A DNA stretch of 50,539 nucleotides from an uncultured Bacteroidales bacterium. Lineage in GTDB: Bacteria > Bacteroidota > Bacteroidia > Bacteroidales > Muribaculaceae. Shown here piece after piece: positions 42,264-50,539 of this stretch; within the stretch, counting starts at the first letter, position 1, and every line of letters begins with the position of its first letter. The notes beneath the pieces are model-generated. The model searched no databases. It had not been told where the DNA came from and was given only the letters and a program-made list of their open reading frames with translations. Location: assembly GCA_947072905.1 (NCBI GenBank), contig CAMTKF010000013.1, positions 1 to 50,539 of the forward strand, in the 5' to 3' direction. The position numbers were made by a program, and so were the translations under genes.

Positions 42264-45200
42264 GTGAAAGTCATCACATATATTCGCAAGTCATTAAAGA
42301 TATTATTATGGACCGTAATGGCCATATTTCTGTTGCTATCGGCAGTACTGCTTCTTGTGTACTCACCCTGGAGCCAGAACGATATGCGTCGTTTTGCTGT
42401 GGAGATGATGAACCGCAACGGGCTCAAGACCGAGATTGCCGCACTGCGTCTGAAGTTCCCGCTCGACATTGAAGTTGAGGGGCTTAAGCTCTATATGCCG
42501 GGACAGACTATAAGCGCTGGACGTCTTGAAGCATCGGTGGAGGTACTGCCGCTTCTCACCGGTCATGCGCGGCTCAGCGAGGCCGTTCTCGACAGTGCTT
42601 CTTTCACTATCGGCTCTCCCGACTCGGCGATGTATATGACTATCGACGGCCGCAACCTTAAATTGAATAAGGCCGATGTGGCCTTGGCTTCTATGGATAT
42701 TAATCTTGAAGAAGGCGTTATATCGGGTGGCAAGGTGCGTATGCTGCTAAATCCCGACACAACTCAGGTAAATAAGACCGATTCGACTGCCGAGCCCACC
42801 AAGATGAAGATTGCAGTAAACCATCTTGCCCTGAATGACTTCTCTTACGAGATGCGCATGCTTCCAACCATTGATTCGCTGGCTGCTGTTATTCCGTCGG
42901 GAATCGTAGATGGTATAGCCATTGATATGGGTGCCCAGACCATTGATATTGGCAGCTTTACCGGCGCGCGTCTTGATGCGGCTTATATAGCCCCCGATTC
43001 GGCTACGGTAGCCGCAACTCCCGTTGTTCCCCCTTCCGACGAAGCTTCGGCACCTTGGACCGTAAAGATTGACACCATTGGTTTCTCCGGTTCGAAGGCT
43101 CTGTATACCACACGTGGCGTAGTGCCGCAGCCCGGGCTTGATTTCGCTTACATTCAGGCCGATTCGCTCGACCTCTCGATACACGATTTTTACAATCAGT
43201 CATCTACGCTGAGTGTTCCTCTGAAGCTCAGTGCCACCGAACGCTGCGGTGTGCGCCTTGATGCTTCGGGTACGCTCGGGATTGATTCGGTAGGTCTTAA
43301 TCTGATAGGTTTCAAGCTCGACACTCCGCTTGGAACAGACCTCGCATTCAATGCCATGATGGGTATGGGCGATATGACCAAAGATCTGGCCACACCGCTG
43401 AGTCTGAATCTCGACGGCGTGGTATCTACAAGCGACGCACGACTGATGTTCCCCGCTTTCATCCCGTATTTTGCAACACTCCCCCCACGCGCCGGTCTAT
43501 ACGCCACGGCCGATATTTCGGGCACTTCGGGTAAGTTGGACATAGCCGACCTGTCGTTGGCCGTAAATTCAACCATAAGGCTGCGTGCTAAGGGTAATGT
43601 GGAAAACGCGTTCGACCCTGCACGTATAGGCGGTGATCTGAGCCTTGACGGAGCCTTGATTGACCTCAACCGCTTCAAGCCCCTGCTCTTCACCAAAGAA
43701 ACCGCCAAGCAGTTTAACTTCCCGATGACCAACATCAAGGGTTATGTACACATACATCAGGGTAATTACGGAGGCGAACTCACCGCCACCACTCACGACG
43801 GCAAAATCTCTCTTGATGCCGACCTGCGCTCCAAGCTTCAGGACTATAACTTGCAGCTCACCGCCAATCAGTTCCCTGTAAACGCTTTCATGCCCCTGCT
43901 GGGTGTTGGCAAGGTTACAGCCTCGGTTGATGTTGACGGTCATGGTTTCGACCCCTTTGCCACCTCTACCAAGCTCAATGCCGATGTAGACGTTAAAAGC
44001 GCCATTTACAACGCCTACGACTACAAGGGTCTCAACGCAAAGCTTCAGCTCGAAAACGGCAAGGCTGATGTTGCGGTCACTTCCACCAATCCCAATGTAC
44101 TCTTTAATATGGATGCTTCGGGCAATGTGGCAGGCTCTACATACGACTGGACCGCAAGCCTTAACGGCAAGCACATAGACCTGCAGGCTATCAATCTCGC
44201 TCCCGATGTGGCTGTTGTAACGGCCAATCTCACCGCTACAGCCTCGTATAATACAAACAATAATTCCATCGGTGCCAAACTCCACCTCAACTCGCTGACT
44301 TATACCAACAAGATAACTACAACACAACTCAATGACGTTGATGCCATGCTCAACGCAAACGATTCTGTGACAAATCTGTCGATGCAGAACCGCGATCTGT
44401 ATGCTTTCCTGTCGTCAGAATCGTCGCTCGACTCCATAATGTCGCGCTTCACCCGCACATCTAATGTGATTTCGTCTGAAATGGCAGAAATGAGGATAGA
44501 CGTGGAGCAGTTGCAGAAGGCTCTGCCGCCCTTTACACTCGATATCACCGCCGGCAGCAACAACATGCTCACCGATCTGTTGGCCGAGAGCCGCACGGGC
44601 TTTGACTATCTGCACGTAATGGCCGAGAACGACTCTGTAATATCGCTTCAGGCCAAGATGCTCGACCTGCATACTCCGTCGATGAGACTCGACACCATCA
44701 ATTTCGATATAGCCCAGCACGGGCCGTACCTCGCCATAGACGGCAGTGTCGAAAACCGTCCGGGTACTTTTGATGAGTGGGCACATGTGAACCTTAACGG
44801 TTTCCTCTCAGACAATAAACTCGGTCTGAAAGTGAACCAGCGCAACATACAGGACAAAGAAGGCTATAACATAGGAATGATGGCTACCATTGCCGACTCG
44901 GTACTCACCGTTACGCTCAAGCCCACAACGCCTACCATCGCCTACATGCCCTGGACTATCAACGACGACAACTATCTGAAATGGTCGTTCGCACACAAGC
45001 ACTTCGATGCCAACCTGCACATGCACTCCGACAAGTCTTCGCTGGCCATCTATACCAACCATGTCAATGGCGACGAGGACCATCAGGAGGAACTGGTGGT
45101 AGACATCAAGGATATAAATCTCGCCGATTGGATCAAGCTCAATCCCTTTGCTCCGGCAATTTCGGGCAATCTGTCGGCCGACATGCGCGTCAACTATGCC

Positions 45201-47078
45201 GACAAGAACCTAAACGGTAACGGATATGTGTCGCTCGACGACTTCATGTACGACCGCCGCAGGGTTGGGTCGATACGCACCGATATAAATCTCTCAACCG
45301 ACCTTTCGGGCCTCGTAAGGGCCAAGGCAGATGTGAATATCGACGGCAGAAAGTCTATTTCGCTCACGGGTGCGCTCAACGATTCTACCGCCGGATCTCC
45401 TCTGGCTATGGATCTGTCGCTCATCCACTTCCCGCTCGAATCGGTCAATCCTTTCCTCCCCGCCGATATGGCAACACTGCGCGGCACTCTCAACGGCTCG
45501 ATGGATGTGACCGGCGAAAGCTCGGCGCCCAAGCTTGACGGCTGGCTGCAATTCGATTCCACCGCAGTAAAGTTAGCCATGACCGGCACTGAATACACCT
45601 TCAACGACGTGAAGATTCCAGTAGAACACAATGTGGTGAAATTCGGTAATTTCGAGATAAAAGGCGTAAACGAGAATCCTCTTGCCGTTAACGGTATGGT
45701 GAATATAAGCAACTTCAGTGACCCCAAGGTAGACCTGAAGCTCACAGCCAACAACATGATGATAGTGAATACCAAGCGTGCTGCACGCGGAGCCGATATT
45801 TACGGTCGCGGATACATCAACCTGCTCGCCACGGTCAAGGGCGACATGAGTTTCATGGACGTTCAGGCAAATGTAGTGGTGGCCTCGGGTACCAACCTCA
45901 CTTACGTGATGACAAACGCCGAGACCGCTCTGAGCGCCACCAAAGATAATGATATGGTGAAGTTTGTGAACTTCGCTGATACCGCCGCCGTTGCCCGTGC
46001 CGACAGTATCGTACAGCAGGGTATGGCACTGCGACTCGATGCATCCCTCACCATACAGTCGGGCTCTACCATCAACGTTGACCTCTCGACCAACGGACGC
46101 AACCGCGTGAGTCTGCAGCCCGAAGGCAATGTTGACTTCACAATGCCTCCGTTCGGACAGCCGCGCATGACAGGCCGTATCAACATTCCCAAAGGCTTCG
46201 TACGATATACCCCGCAGTTCATGTCGGAAAAGAACTTCTCTTTCGAGTCAAATTCATACGTGGCATTCAACGGCGACATGATGAATCCCACCCTCAACAT
46301 ACACGCTGTGGATGTGGTGAAGGCCAATGTGACCCAGACCGGCCAGAACTCGCGTCTGGTGAACTTCAACGTACTGCTTGGCATAACCGGTACATTGGAA
46401 CACATGAATGTGGTGTTTGACCTCACTACCGAGGACGATATCACCGTTGCCAACGAGCTGCAGTCGATGAGTGCCGAGCAGCGCGCCAATCAGGCCATGA
46501 ACATGTTGCTCTACAACGTGTACTCAGGCCCCGGCACACGCGGCGACTCAAATCTGTCGGGCAACGCTGTCTACTCATTCCTCACCTCTCAGCTCAACAA
46601 CTGGGCCGCCAACACAATCAAGGGTGTGGACCTCACATTCGGCGTCGACCAGTACGACCGCACTGTGGGTGGAAGCACTTCGCAGACCACAAGCTACAGT
46701 TATCAGGTGTCGAAGTCGCTCTTCAACGACCGGTTCAAGATTGTGGTGGGAGGCAACTACTCGACCGATGCCAATGCCGACGAGAACTTCTCCGAAAATC
46801 TTATCAAGGATATTTCGTTTGAATACTTCCTCAATAAAGCTCAGACAATGTATTTGCGCCTGTTCAGACATACAGGCTACGAATCAATTCTCGAAGGCGA
46901 GATCACCCGCACCGGTGTGGGCTTCGTATACAAGCGCAAATCACCCTCGCTGCGCGGTCTGTTCATCCGTCCCAAGAAACGCAGCACAGTAAAAACAGAA
47001 GCTCCGGCCAATGCCCAAGATTCTGCTAAAGAAAACGAAAACTCAACTAAAAACACGGCTTCAGATGAAAACAAATAA
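42264..47078 (+). CDS. tamB: TamB-like translocation and assembly protein
   Basis: A 1604-residue protein with an N-terminal membrane anchor (about 12-34), a long middle of repeating beta-strand segments typical of AsmA/TamB bridge proteins, and a C-terminal TamB (DUF490) domain (about 1150-1540). The end has a basic, low-complexity tail. TamB spans the periplasm and, with a TamA-type barrel, supports outer-membrane protein insertion or phospholipid transport. The start is a GTG at 42264; the next in-frame ATG (42318) would remove the positive residues YIRKSLK before the anchor, so GTG is preferred. The stop codon overlaps the next gene by 14 bases, a conserved tamB-tamA-type pairing. Confidence 0.88.
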   Translation: MKVITYIRKSLKILLWTVMAIFLLLSAVLLLVYSPWSQNDMRRFAVEMMNRNGLKTEIAALRLKFPLDIEVEGLKLYMPGQTISAGRLEASVEVLPLLTGHARLSEAVLDSASFTIGSPDSAMYMTIDGRNLKLNKADVALASMDINLEEGVISGGKVRMLLNPDTTQVNKTDSTAEPTKMKIAVNHLALNDFSYEMRMLPTIDSLAAVIPSGIVDGIAIDMGAQTIDIGSFTGARLDAAYIAPDSATVAATPVVPPSDEASAPWTVKIDTIGFSGSKALYTTRGVVPQPGLDFAYIQADSLDLSIHDFYNQSSTLSVPLKLSATERCGVRLDASGTLGIDSVGLNLIGFKLDTPLGTDLAFNAMMGMGDMTKDLATPLSLNLDGVVSTSDARLMFPAFIPYFATLPPRAGLYATADISGTSGKLDIADLSLAVNSTIRLRAKGNVENAFDPARIGGDLSLDGALIDLNRFKPLLFTKETAKQFNFPMTNIKGYVHIHQGNYGGELTATTHDGKISLDADLRSKLQDYNLQLTANQFPVNAFMPLLGVGKVTASVDVDGHGFDPFATSTKLNADVDVKSAIYNAYDYKGLNAKLQLENGKADVAVTSTNPNVLFNMDASGNVAGSTYDWTASLNGKHIDLQAINLAPDVAVVTANLTATASYNTNNNSIGAKLHLNSLTYTNKITTTQLNDVDAMLNANDSVTNLSMQNRDLYAFLSSESSLDSIMSRFTRTSNVISSEMAEMRIDVEQLQKALPPFTLDITAGSNNMLTDLLAESRTGFDYLHVMAENDSVISLQAKMLDLHTPSMRLDTINFDIAQHGPYLAIDGSVENRPGTFDEWAHVNLNGFLSDNKLGLKVNQRNIQDKEGYNIGMMATIADSVLTVTLKPTTPTIAYMPWTINDDNYLKWSFAHKHFDANLHMHSDKSSLAIYTNHVNGDEDHQEELVVDIKDINLADWIKLNPFAPAISGNLSADMRVNYADKNLNGNGYVSLDDFMYDRRRVGSIRTDINLSTDLSGLVRAKADVNIDGRKSISLTGALNDSTAGSPLAMDLSLIHFPLESVNPFLPADMATLRGTLNGSMDVTGESSAPKLDGWLQFDSTAVKLAMTGTEYTFNDVKIPVEHNVVKFGNFEIKGVNENPLAVNGMVNISNFSDPKVDLKLTANNMMIVNTKRAARGADIYGRGYINLLATVKGDMSFMDVQANVVVASGTNLTYVMTNAETALSATKDNDMVKFVNFADTAAVARADSIVQQGMALRLDASLTIQSGSTINVDLSTNGRNRVSLQPEGNVDFTMPPFGQPRMTGRINIPKGFVRYTPQFMSEKNFSFESNSYVAFNGDMMNPTLNIHAVDVVKANVTQTGQNSRLVNFNVLLGITGTLEHMNVVFDLTTEDDITVANELQSMSAEQRANQAMNMLLYNVYSGPGTRGDSNLSGNAVYSFLTSQLNNWAANTIKGVDLTFGVDQYDRTVGGSTSQTTSYSYQVSKSLFNDRFKIVVGGNYSTDANADENFSENLIKDISFEYFLNKAQTMYLRLFRHTGYESILEGEITRTGVGFVYKRKSPSLRGLFIRPKKRSTVKTEAPANAQDSAKENENSTKNTASDENK

Positions 47079-49365
47079 GATAATCAGCTCCTTTATGGCT
47101 TTGGTGGCCCTGCTTGTGGCTGCTTCGTGTTCGACCACCCGCAGGATTCCCGAAGGTGAGCATCTGTATACCGGACTCAAGGGCATAGACTATGTGTATG
47201 CCACCGATACCACCAAGCATATACCTGATGCTGTGTCAGGCAACATAGGCGACATGGTGGATGTGGCGCCAAACAACTATTGGAAACTGATGAAGTGGCG
47301 TTATCCATTTCCTCTGGGGCTGTGGGTGTACAACAACTGGTCCAATCCGCCCAAGGGACTGAAACACTGGCTGTACGAAAAGCTTGTGGAAGAGCCTGTG
47401 CTGGTGTCGGAAGTGCGTCCAGAGGTACGTGTGCACATGATAGAACAGGCTCTGAAAAACAACGGATATTTCCGCGGTAAAGCCACGTATGAGCTTATCC
47501 CGGGCAAGAACAAGAAGAAGGCCAAATTACTTTATACGGTAGCTCCGGGCCATGAATTCCCCATTGATACCGTTGAGCTGTTGGCCGACTCCACAAGGCT
47601 CACACACCTTATAGACTCCATTGCCGGCAAAGACCCATACTTGCAGGCCGGTATGCGGTACAGCGTCGACTCTCTTTCGATAGTCCGCAACCGTATCACC
47701 AATTCTCTGCGAAACAAGGGCTATTACTACTTCCGCCCCGATTATATCCAATATCTTGCCGATTCCATACAGAATCCCGGAAATGTGGCCCTGCGCCTTG
47801 ACATCGCAAATAACATGCCCAAGTTTGCCGGCAATTCTTACAAGACCGGTAAGGTGACAATGGTGGTAAACCGCTACCGCGGCCGTCAGACTCCCGACAC
47901 CATCGCCATAGCACCCAATGTGGAACTTGTACAGATGATGCCCTCGCGTTTCCGCAAAAAAATTGTGAACGAGTGCCTGCTGTTCCGTCCCGGCCGTACT
48001 TTGTCGGTGCGCAGCATGGACTATACACAGACTCTGCTCTCGCGCCTGGGTATATTCAAGGCTATAAGCATAGACGTGAATCCCGATACCACGGCTGTCG
48101 ATCCCACGCTCGATGTGCTTGTAAACTGCACGCTCGATGCACCATGGCAATCGTCAATCGAAGCCAACGTATCGTCAAAGTCAAACAGCTACCTCGGCCC
48201 GGGCCTTTCGTTCGGTCTTACCAATACCAATATATTCGGTGGCGGCGAACAACTGGGCGTTACCCTCACCGGCTCATACGAGTGGCAGACAGGACGACGT
48301 GCCAAGGGCGGACTCTTCAACTCATACGAACTGGGTATAAATGCCTCGCTGGCATTTCCGCGCCTGCTGGCTCCCAAGTTTATCCCCCGCAGCAAGTGGA
48401 ACCTCAACTGGACCCGCATTCAGCTGAGTGCCGACCTGCTCAATCGCCCGAAATTCTTCAGAATGGCTCAGTTCAACACTTCGATCAACTACGACTGGCG
48501 CTATGGCCGCTACGTATCGCAGACCCTCACGCCCTTCAAGCTCACCTATACAAAACTTATCAACACCACAGCCGATTTCGACTCAATTATGGCCGCCAAT
48601 CCGGCAGTGGCGCTCAGTTTCCAGAATCAGTTCATCCCTCAGCTGATGTACTCATACACCTACGACCGTGCGTTTGACCGCGACAATGCCATCACATGGA
48701 ACTTCTCGGTGCAGGAAGCCGGCAACCTTTTCTGGGCCATATATCAGGCTTGTGGCAAGAAAGGCGAGAAAAAACTGTTTGGAACACCGTTCTCGCAGTT
48801 TGTCAAGGGACAATGCCAGCTGGTGTACAACCGTCGCCTGCGGGGCGATCACTTCCTGGTGAGCCGTGTGGCCGTTGGTGCCGAACATGCGTATGGCAAT
48901 TCAGCCGAGGTGCCGTATGCCGAGCAGTTCTATGTGGGCGGTGCCAACTCAGTGAGAGCCTTCACCGTGCGCAGCATAGGTCCGGGTTCATACCGCGCTC
49001 CCTCTAATACGCCCGACGATTATTTCGACCAGACCGGTACATTTAAGTTCGAAGCCAATATTGAGTATCGTTTCCCCATCATGGGTCCGCTCCACGGAGC
49101 CGTGTTCTTCGATTCGGGCAACGTATGGCTGCTCAAGGAAGACCCGTCGCGTCCCGGCGGTAAACTCAAGGCAAAATCATTCCTTAAAGACCTTGCCACC
49201 GGTACAGGCGTGGGCCTGAGATTCGACATCTCGATGCTCGTTATCCGAGCCGACCTCGGTATAGGAATCCACGCCCCCTACGACACAGGCAAAAAAGGAT
49301 ACTACAACATGGAATCATTCGGCAAATCACTCGCCTTCCACCTCGCCATCGGCTATCCGTTCTAA
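47065..49365 (+). CDS. Lipidated BamA/TamA-family outer-membrane protein
   Basis: The ATG at 47065 gives 766 residues with a lipoprotein signal (VAASC, Cys23), unlike proteobacterial TamA. POTRA-like domains occupy about 30-380. A 16-strand beta-barrel follows, with the Omp85 signatures GGANSVRAF (about 635) and FFDSGNVW (about 690), ending in a terminal aromatic residue (IGYPF). Bacteroidetes carry such lipid-anchored TamA relatives (TamL-like). With TamB it likely forms an envelope-spanning complex. An upstream start at 47011 would add 18 basic residues before the signal and is unlikely. The 14-base overlap with tamB suggests coupled translation. Repeat cluster R2 begins about 10 bases after the stop. 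Confidence 0.9.
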   Translation: MKTNKIISSFMALVALLVAASCSTTRRIPEGEHLYTGLKGIDYVYATDTTKHIPDAVSGNIGDMVDVAPNNYWKLMKWRYPFPLGLWVYNNWSNPPKGLKHWLYEKLVEEPVLVSEVRPEVRVHMIEQALKNNGYFRGKATYELIPGKNKKKAKLLYTVAPGHEFPIDTVELLADSTRLTHLIDSIAGKDPYLQAGMRYSVDSLSIVRNRITNSLRNKGYYYFRPDYIQYLADSIQNPGNVALRLDIANNMPKFAGNSYKTGKVTMVVNRYRGRQTPDTIAIAPNVELVQMMPSRFRKKIVNECLLFRPGRTLSVRSMDYTQTLLSRLGIFKAISIDVNPDTTAVDPTLDVLVNCTLDAPWQSSIEANVSSKSNSYLGPGLSFGLTNTNIFGGGEQLGVTLTGSYEWQTGRRAKGGLFNSYELGINASLAFPRLLAPKFIPRSKWNLNWTRIQLSADLLNRPKFFRMAQFNTSINYDWRYGRYVSQTLTPFKLTYTKLINTTADFDSIMAANPAVALSFQNQFIPQLMYSYTYDRAFDRDNAITWNFSVQEAGNLFWAIYQACGKKGEKKLFGTPFSQFVKGQCQLVYNRRLRGDHFLVSRVAVGAEHAYGNSAEVPYAEQFYVGGANSVRAFTVRSIGPGSYRAPSNTPDDYFDQTGTFKFEANIEYRFPIMGPLHGAVFFDSGNVWLLKEDPSRPGGKLKAKSFLKDLATGTGVGLRFDISMLVIRADLGIGIHAPYDTGKKGYYNMESFGKSLAFHLAIGYPF

Positions 49366-49375
49366 AAAGAACTCC

Positions 49376-49970
49376 CGGGAATATGGCATCCGACTGAGGA
49401 TGTCTGCAAATACGGTAACCGTGTATGCACGCGCGTAGCGCAGGGCATGCACGGACATGCGGCATAATAGGTGGCATCCGATCAGGATGCAGTATAGGCA
49501 ACGGTGTCACCGTATATCCGGACTTATATACTGCATCCTGTCGGATGCCATCTGTGGGTGCGGACTTGCCCGGCATGCTCTCCCTGCGGTCGTGCATACC
49601 GGGTTACGGTGTGGCAGGCTTCCTTGGCGGAAGCCAACTTCTTGGAACGTATGCCTCTATAGACGGCTTCCTCCGGATGCCGATTATCAACGCACTGCCT
49701 ACCGTGCATGCCCTCCCTGCGGTCGTACATACACGGCTACGAGCTTTCAGACATCCTCAGCCGGATGTCATATTCCTGATTACAGGGACTTTGCGGCGCA
49801 TCTGCCGGCATTCCCCATTTACCGCAATCTATATGCTTACGCCCTCCAAGAATATGGCATCCGTAGGAGGCCTGTGAGCTAGTAGCCGTGTATGTACGAC
49901 CGCAGGGAGGACATGCACGGAAAGCAGACACAAAAGATCAAGGCATTCGCAGAAAGCCGATTATAAAGGC
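49376..49970. repeat. Palindromic repeat cluster R2
   Basis: About 595 bases of the same repeat family as R1, starting 11 bases after a stop codon. Forward hairpin GGCATCC/GGATGTC stands at 49385-49404, a reversed one at 49750-49769 (GACATCC/GGATGTC). GCATCC/GGATGC pairs face each other in 49454-49550. The unit 49376-49500 faces a reversed partner at about 49528-49640. The 52-base module at 49778-49829 is the inverse of R1 28482-28533 (50 of 52 bases). A 26-base module at 49940-49965 is identical to R1 28813-28838. No credible gene lies inside. Confidence 0.85.
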
Positions 49971-50032
49971 AGGGGCGCAAGACTCCACACCACCATAAAC
50001 CAAAAAAAATTCTCAATTTTTCACATAAAACA

Positions 50033-50063
50033 TTGTAAATATTAAAAATAGTTACTACTTTTG
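50033..50063 (+). promoter_or_regulatory. Promoter of a probable RNA gene
   Basis: TTG (50033-50035), 20 bases, then TACTTTTG (50056-50063), an excellent consensus match in an AT-rich context. Transcription should begin near 50070. Confidence 0.75.
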
Positions 50064-50069
50064 CCGAAT

Positions 50070-50412
50070 CAGACCGCATCGCAGAGGCCCGGTCGCGGGC
50101 AATGCGGGTGGGGTTTGTACATACAGGCTTGCCGGAGGGCGAGCCACGACATAATGAATAGCGTTTACTCGACGCTTTTTCTTGACGTTCTGAAACTTCG
50201 CAACTTTCAAAATCATTGTCAGGAATCAGCAAACGGTAGATGGCTTATGTGGATATGTATATTCTGTCCGTTCAGGCACGAGAGTGTCCGATACGGGCGA
50301 TTGGCATATTCTGCGTGAGGTCTCTGCATGTTTGCTCGTTCTACAATGATGGGCATTGCGAAGGCCTCAGAACGTGAGAACGGGCAACAGTACGACTCTC
50401 ACGCTTTCTTTT
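50070..50412 (+). ncRNA. Candidate structured RNA of about 340 nt
   Basis: A strong promoter at one end and a terminator-like hairpin (50373-50412) at the other bracket this segment. It contains several internal hairpins, for example GGTCGCGGGCAATGCGGGTG-type G-rich pairing near its 5' end. Reading frames through it are short or lack a credible start. It does not show the hallmarks of tmRNA, RNase P RNA, SRP RNA or 6S RNA that I can recall. A Bacteroidales-specific RNA such as the Bacteroidales-1 motif, which is defined by a phylum-type promoter and a terminator, is possible; I cannot confirm it by eye. It begins about 100 bases after repeat cluster R2. Confidence 0.5.
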
Positions 50413-50441
50413 TTCTAACCAATCTGATACCGACGAGGTGA
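50346..50441 (+). CDS. 31-codon ORF at the end of the RNA candidate
   Basis: MMGIAKASE...FFFLTNLIPTR reads through the terminator-like hairpin and ends at 50441. I have a vague recollection of similar short hypothetical proteins in Bacteroidales, which more likely reflects conservation of the RNA than a real peptide. It is listed so it can be checked. Confidence 0.2.
   Translation: MMGIAKASERENGQQYDSHAFFFLTNLIPTR
50373..50412 (+). terminator. Terminator of the RNA candidate
   Basis: CGTGAGA (50373-50379) pairs with TCTCACG (50397-50403) around a 17-base loop, followed by a T-rich tract CTTTCTTTTTTCT. The large loop lowers confidence somewhat. Confidence 0.6.
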
Positions 50442-50501
50442 GTCCGCACGGTAATTATTTTATATTACTGTCCGCTAAACTTTTTTTGAGCGATTGAAAA
50501 A

Positions 50502-50536
50502 TTAGGGCTGGCACCTATTGCAGGAGTCAGCCCTAA
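50502..50536 (-). terminator. Terminator for a gene right of the window
   Basis: TTAGGGCTG (50502-50510) pairs with CAGCCCTAA (50528-50536), and the inner bases extend the stem with one mismatch. On the minus strand TTTTTC follows, so it would end a minus-strand gene that begins beyond the window. Confidence 0.7.
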
Positions 50537-50539
50537 ATG

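Noticed and set aside
49241-49931. Frames of 64-150 codons within R2 with the same Cys/Arg-rich words
   Set aside because: The same repeat-derived pattern as in R1, with no signal peptide or domain.
50061-50318. 85-codon frame starting with TTG inside the RNA candidate
   Set aside because: The TTG lies inside the -7 promoter box, so it would precede the transcript. The frame has no domain or signal.
50461-50539. End of an insertion sequence (TGTCCGCTAAAC-like words)
   Set aside because: The impression rests on memory of similar words only; no transposase or matching inverted end is inside the window, and the hairpin is better explained as a terminator.

Overview
The window looks like a chromosomal segment of a Bacteroidales bacterium, most likely of the Muribaculaceae or a close relative. 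The gene set is typical of that order: ParE-CoaD-S41 protease cluster, type IX secretion (T9SS) components PorW/SprE and PorX, CutC, TamB with a lipidated TamA-like partner, GH95 and GH29 fucosidases, and a pectin (rhamnogalacturonan-I) degradation cluster. Several genes are preceded by the Bacteroidetes promoter (TTG or TTTG, about 20 bases, then TAnnTTTG). The family placement is inference; no rRNA or tRNA is present to confirm it.

Layout. 1-4376 (minus): topoisomerase IV subunit B, phosphopantetheine adenylyltransferase and a C-terminal-processing protease in one operon. It is divergent from a diacylglycerol-kinase-like gene (4474) through two overlapping promoters. 5487-10452: an AT-rich islet with a membrane-anchored TPR regulator, a small secreted DUF3244-like protein, a C10 (streptopain-like) cysteine protease lipoprotein and two unknown lipoproteins. 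The base composition changes inside the regulator gene, so the islet appears grafted onto a resident gene. 10641-15002: bifunctional RelA/SpoT and a PgpH-type 7TM-HD phosphodiesterase, both nucleotide second-messenger enzymes. 15054-17456 (minus): GH95 fucosidase. 17581-23517: porW/sprE, porX, tsaE, birA; the last three overlap by one base each. 23576-28461: GH29 fucosidase, a 208-bp foldback element, cutC and a transglutaminase-like protein.

28479-29335 and 49376-49970 are two gene-free clusters of a complex palindromic repeat family sharing near-identical modules. Between them, 29513-41928 (minus) holds a rhamnogalacturonan-I set: GH2 and RhaM in one operon, then PL11 lyase, a triple CE12 esterase, GH105 and a DUF4861-GH28-CE12 fusion in another. 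Together these cut the backbone, remove acetyl groups, hydrolyse the unsaturated products and feed rhamnose into metabolism. No SusC/SusD pair or PUL regulator is in the window. 42264-49365: tamB and a lipidated BamA/TamA-family protein, overlapping by 14 bases.

The right end (50033-50412) has a strong promoter and a terminator around about 340 nt with no convincing long gene: a probable structured RNA. The best candidates for something not well described are the C10 protease islet, the palindromic repeat family, the foldback element with its 41-codon ORF, and this RNA.
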